DNA of 64,000 nt from Marinobacterium stanieri (GTDB lineage Bacteria > Pseudomonadota > Gammaproteobacteria > Pseudomonadales > Balneatricaceae): positions 1 through 64,000 of the forward strand of contig NZ_FTMN01000011.1 of the NCBI RefSeq assembly GCF_900155945.1, given 5' to 3'. Within the stretch, counting starts at the first letter, position 1. Every line of letters starts with the position of its first letter. The notes beneath the pieces are model-generated. The model did not search any database. It was not told where the DNA came from and worked only from the letters and a program-made list of their open reading frames with translations. The position numbers and the translations under genes are program-made. Below, in pieces: positions 62,609 through 64,000 of the stretch.

Positions 62609-63398
62609 GTTTCTGATTCTGGCTCTGGCCGGCGGCCTGGGTATTGCAGCACTGGCCGGTCCGCTGGGCGCCTTTGTCGTCTGGCGCCGCATGGCCTACT
62701 TCGGCGATACCCTGGCACACTCGGCACTAATGGGTATCTCGCTGGGTTTTCTGTTCGATATAAACCTGAACCTGGCCGTCGTTTTTTGCTGTGTCCTGCT
62801 ATCGGTATTGCTGGTCAGCCTGCAGCGCCAGCATCTGGTCGCGACGGACACCCTGCTGGGGATCATGGCACATAGTTCACTATCGCTGGGCCTGGTCGCC
62901 GTTGCCTTGCTGGATAACGTGCGAATCGACCTGATGGAATACCTCTTTGGTGATCTGCTGGCCATCGCGCCTGCTGATCTCTACTGGATTTATGGGGGCG
63001 GAGCACTGGTACTGCTGTTGCTCTGGCGCCTGTGGAACCCCTTGCTCGCCATCACCATCAACGAGGAACTGGCCCAGGTCGAGGGCGTCCCGGTTGCCCG
63101 CACCCGGCTGGCCCTGATGCTGCTGATTGCCGTGGTGATCGCTGTTGCCATGAAGCTGGTGGGCATTCTGCTGATCACCTCGCTGTTGATCATCCCGGCG
63201 GCTGCAGCACGGCGTCTGTCCAACACACCGGAGCAGATGGCCATTTTCGCATCGGTGCTGGGCATGCTGGCAGTGCTGGGCGGTATCAGCGCCTCCTGGT
63301 TCTGGGATACGCCGGCCGGCCCCTCGGTCGTGGTGACCGCCCTGATTGAATTCCTGCTGCTCTACACACTGCCGATCCGGGGCCTGCAGGCACGATGA
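62601..63398 (+). CDS. znuB: Zinc ABC transporter permease ZnuB
   Basis: ZnuB is the membrane channel subunit. The 265-residue protein has about eight membrane helices and the family segments [26 protein letters not shown] and [21 protein letters not shown] chose the GTG at 62601, giving [14 protein letters not shown], which matches Pseudomonas ZnuB. GTG at 62586 is an alternative. It overlaps znuC at its start and the MATE gene at its end. Confidence 0.94.
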   Translation: MAEFLILALAGGLGIAALAGPLGAFVVWRRMAYFGDTLAHSALMGISLGFLFDINLNLAVVFCCVLLSVLLVSLQRQHLVATDTLLGIMAHSSLSLGLVAVALLDNVRIDLMEYLFGDLLAIAPADLYWIYGGGALVLLLLWRLWNPLLAITINEELAQVEGVPVARTRLALMLLIAVVIAVAMKLVGILLITSLLIIPAAAARRLSNTPEQMAIFASVLGMLAVLGGISASWFWDTPAGPSVVVTALIEFLLLYTLPIRGLQAR

Positions 63399-64000
63399 TC
63401 CAACCCGAACACTGGCCCGACCGCGCCACCCACAGCCGGGTCTGGGCGCTGGCCTGGCCGATGATGCTGTCCAACATCACCGTACCCGTGCTGGGGCTGG
63501 TAGATACCGCCGTGATTGGCCACCTGCCCGAGCCTCACCACCTGGGTGCCGTGGCGGTGGGCAGCATGATTTTCTCGATCCTCTACTGGGCCTTCGGGTT
63601 TCTGCGCATGGGCACCACCGGCATGGTGGCCCAGGCCTGCGGTCGCAATGATGGTGCCGCCATTCGCACACTCCTGGGCCAATCACTGGTACTGGGTGCA
63701 GTCATCGGTCTGGTGATCCTGCTGCTGCGCACTCCGCTGACTGAGCTGGCGTTGCAGCTGATGGACCCGGCGTCGGATGTCCTCGCCTCCGCCACTGAAT
63801 ATACCGCCATCCGCGCACTGGGTGCGCCCGCCGTACTCTGCAATTTTGCCCTGCTGGGCTGGTTTGTCGGCAACCAGAACACCCGCATTGCGCTGATATT
63901 GCTGACCAGTACCAACCTGCTGAACATGCTGCTGGATCTGCTGTTCGTGTTTGGCCTGGGAATGGCCGCCGACGGGGTTGCTCTGGCGACTGTCTGTGCC
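63395..64000 (+). CDS. MATE-family efflux protein, DinF-like, truncated by the window
   Basis: The first 202 residues of a multidrug and toxin extrusion transporter are present. WALAWPMMLSNITVPVLGLVDTAVIGHL is the typical first helix pair of DinF/NorM proteins, and five or more hydrophobic segments follow. The frame runs off the window end. Its ATG overlaps the znuB stop as ATGA, so it is coupled to the zinc uptake operon and may share Zur control. The exported compound cannot be inferred. Confidence 0.9.
   Translation, partial: MIQPEHWPDRATHSRVWALAWPMMLSNITVPVLGLVDTAVIGHLPEPHHLGAVAVGSMIFSILYWAFGFLRMGTTGMVAQACGRNDGAAIRTLLGQSLVLGAVIGLVILLLRTPLTELALQLMDPASDVLASATEYTAIRALGAPAVLCNFALLGWFVGNQNTRIALILLTSTNLLNMLLDLLFVFGLGMAADGVALATVCA

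Overview
The window reads as chromosome of a GC-rich, probably marine or aquatic gammaproteobacterium of the Pseudomonadales/Oceanospirillales type. The evidence is the gene content and order: ubiB-hisI-hisE-tatABC, dsbA next to a DgcP-type diguanylate cyclase, cytochrome c4, engB, polA, a DUF2782 gene, thrB, hisBHAF, asmA-mutY-yggX-tRNA-Phe and znuA/zur-znuC-znuB. These blocks resemble Pseudomonas backbone loci, but several that are far apart in Pseudomonas are joined here. The genus cannot be fixed from the sequence alone.

Layout. 1-7.2 kb: a minus-strand block with tatCBA, hisE, hisI, ubiB, a diguanylate cyclase, dsbA and cytochrome c4. 7.4-16.7 kb: engB, a probable ErsA/Spot 42-type small RNA behind polA, polA, DUF2782, thrB, uvrD, a TSUP permease and an HDOD protein. 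16.8-28.5 kb: an AIM24-family protein, an EAL protein with a periplasmic binding protein, a duplicated-domain lipoprotein, four tRNA genes (Asp, Asn, Thr, Arg), a cytochrome c5, a periplasmic DNA ligase, and a PhnD-like / GGDEF-EAL / outer-membrane-barrel operon ending in a 141-bp inverted-repeat element. 28.5-35 kb: hisFAHB, asmA, mutY, yggX, tRNA-Phe. 35.0-37.1 kb: a decayed integrative element in tRNA-Phe, with att-like repeats at both ends, a broken tyrosine integrase and one intact gene (OST-HTH plus a HEPN-like motif). 37.4-43.8 kb: PhnD-like protein, hybrid histidine kinase and REC-GGDEF-EAL protein. 44-55.8 kb: a complete chemotaxis operon (STAS-cheY-cheA-cheW-MCP-cheR-cheD-cheB-MCP) ending in a STAS / RsbU-type partner-switching pair. 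55.9-59 kb: a sugar-type binding protein with a GGDEF-EAL receptor. 59-64 kb: a spacer with DnaA-box-like sites, a 41-residue membrane protein, two tRNA-Leu genes, znuA, a Zur operator, zur, znuC, znuB and the start of a MATE exporter.

The dominant theme is signal transduction. Six proteins carry GGDEF, EAL or degenerate EAL domains, and four separate loci pair a periplasmic solute-binding protein with a membrane receptor through overlapping reading frames. This suggests that binding proteins act as ligand sensors for c-di-GMP or phosphorelay output, as is known for NspS-MbaA and LuxP-LuxQ. That recurrent module, the tRNA-Phe relic with its OST-HTH/HEPN-like gene, and the ErsA-like small RNA are the observations most worth following up.
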